Source of the DNA: JADCCX01 sp031372765
GTDB taxonomy: Bacteria; Pseudomonadota; Alphaproteobacteria; Rhizobiales; Beijerinckiaceae
NCBI GenBank assembly: GCA_031372765.1
Contig: JANMLW010000175.1
Location: 1 to 13,103, forward strand
DNA: 13,103 nt
Direction: 5' to 3'
The notes under the pieces were generated by a model. That model did not search any database. It saw nothing but the letters and a program-made list of their open reading frames with translations, and was not told the origin of the DNA. The translations under genes and the position numbers were made by a program. Positions 13,085-13,103 of the stretch are shown here, piece by piece. Every line of letters starts with the position of its first letter. Position 1 is the stretch's first letter.

Positions 13085-13103
13085 GAGCGAGGTTTGATCT
13101 CCC

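Noticed and set aside
1..13103. CRISPR array, tRNA or rRNA genes
   Set aside because: No regularly spaced identical repeats, cloverleaf-forming segments or conserved rRNA stretches were seen.

Overview
The window looks like a chromosomal segment from an alphaproteobacterium, most likely of the order Hyphomicrobiales (Brucella/Ochrobactrum/Phyllobacterium-like). This is an inference from gene content: an NDUFAF5-like methyltransferase facing comF-grxC, a DUF1178 gene, a YafK-type L,D-transpeptidase paired with an SLT lysozyme-like enzyme, rlmJ, and a Tad-type von Willebrand pilus protein. Base composition is moderately GC-rich and even, except for about 10.55-11.4 kb, which is visibly more AT-rich.

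Layout. Positions 1-774 hold the 3'-part of an MFS permease gene running in from the left. It converges on a minus-strand pair: an iron-containing alcohol dehydrogenase (2385-1228) followed, with overlapping stop and start codons, by a hotdog thioesterase (1234-788). Divergent from the dehydrogenase is a class I-type EPSP synthase (aroA, 2504-3775), whose stop overlaps that of a convergent NDUFAF5/BioC-like methyltransferase (about 4632-3772). Back-to-back with the methyltransferase runs comF (4676-5470), grxC (5501-5755) and a DUF1178 gene (5799-6344). Then come minus-strand envelope genes: a lipoprotein L,D-transpeptidase (8581-7055) and an SLT-domain lytic transglycosylase (7052-6348) that begins 2 bp after it. 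Two small minus-strand genes for secreted or unknown proteins follow (9118-8762, about 9460-9224), and then rlmJ on the plus strand with a GTG start at 9560.

The most unusual part is 10572-11346. A 32-base repeat occurs there three times with the same internal spacing (one copy inverted relative to the other two), with a fourth, half copy. The outer inverted pair encloses a truncated reading frame resembling the extreme C-terminus of a polymorphic (contact-dependent type) toxin, and directly behind it an 87-residue TPR-like protein in the position expected for its immunity protein. The toxin frame is cut at the edge of the first repeat. This suggests an orphan toxin-tail/immunity cassette that was moved or trimmed by a repeat-associated (REP/RAYT-like) element. 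After about 530 bp without a gene, the window ends in a complete Tad-domain/VWA pilus-assembly protein (11627-13084).

Most of the window is ordinary housekeeping and envelope genes. Points deserving attention are the repeat-bounded cassette, the non-canonical aroA with Phe at the position of E. coli EPSPS Pro101, a clean 17-bp tandem duplication at the convergent MFS/thioesterase ends, and a seven-unit pentapeptide repeat in the L,D-transpeptidase.
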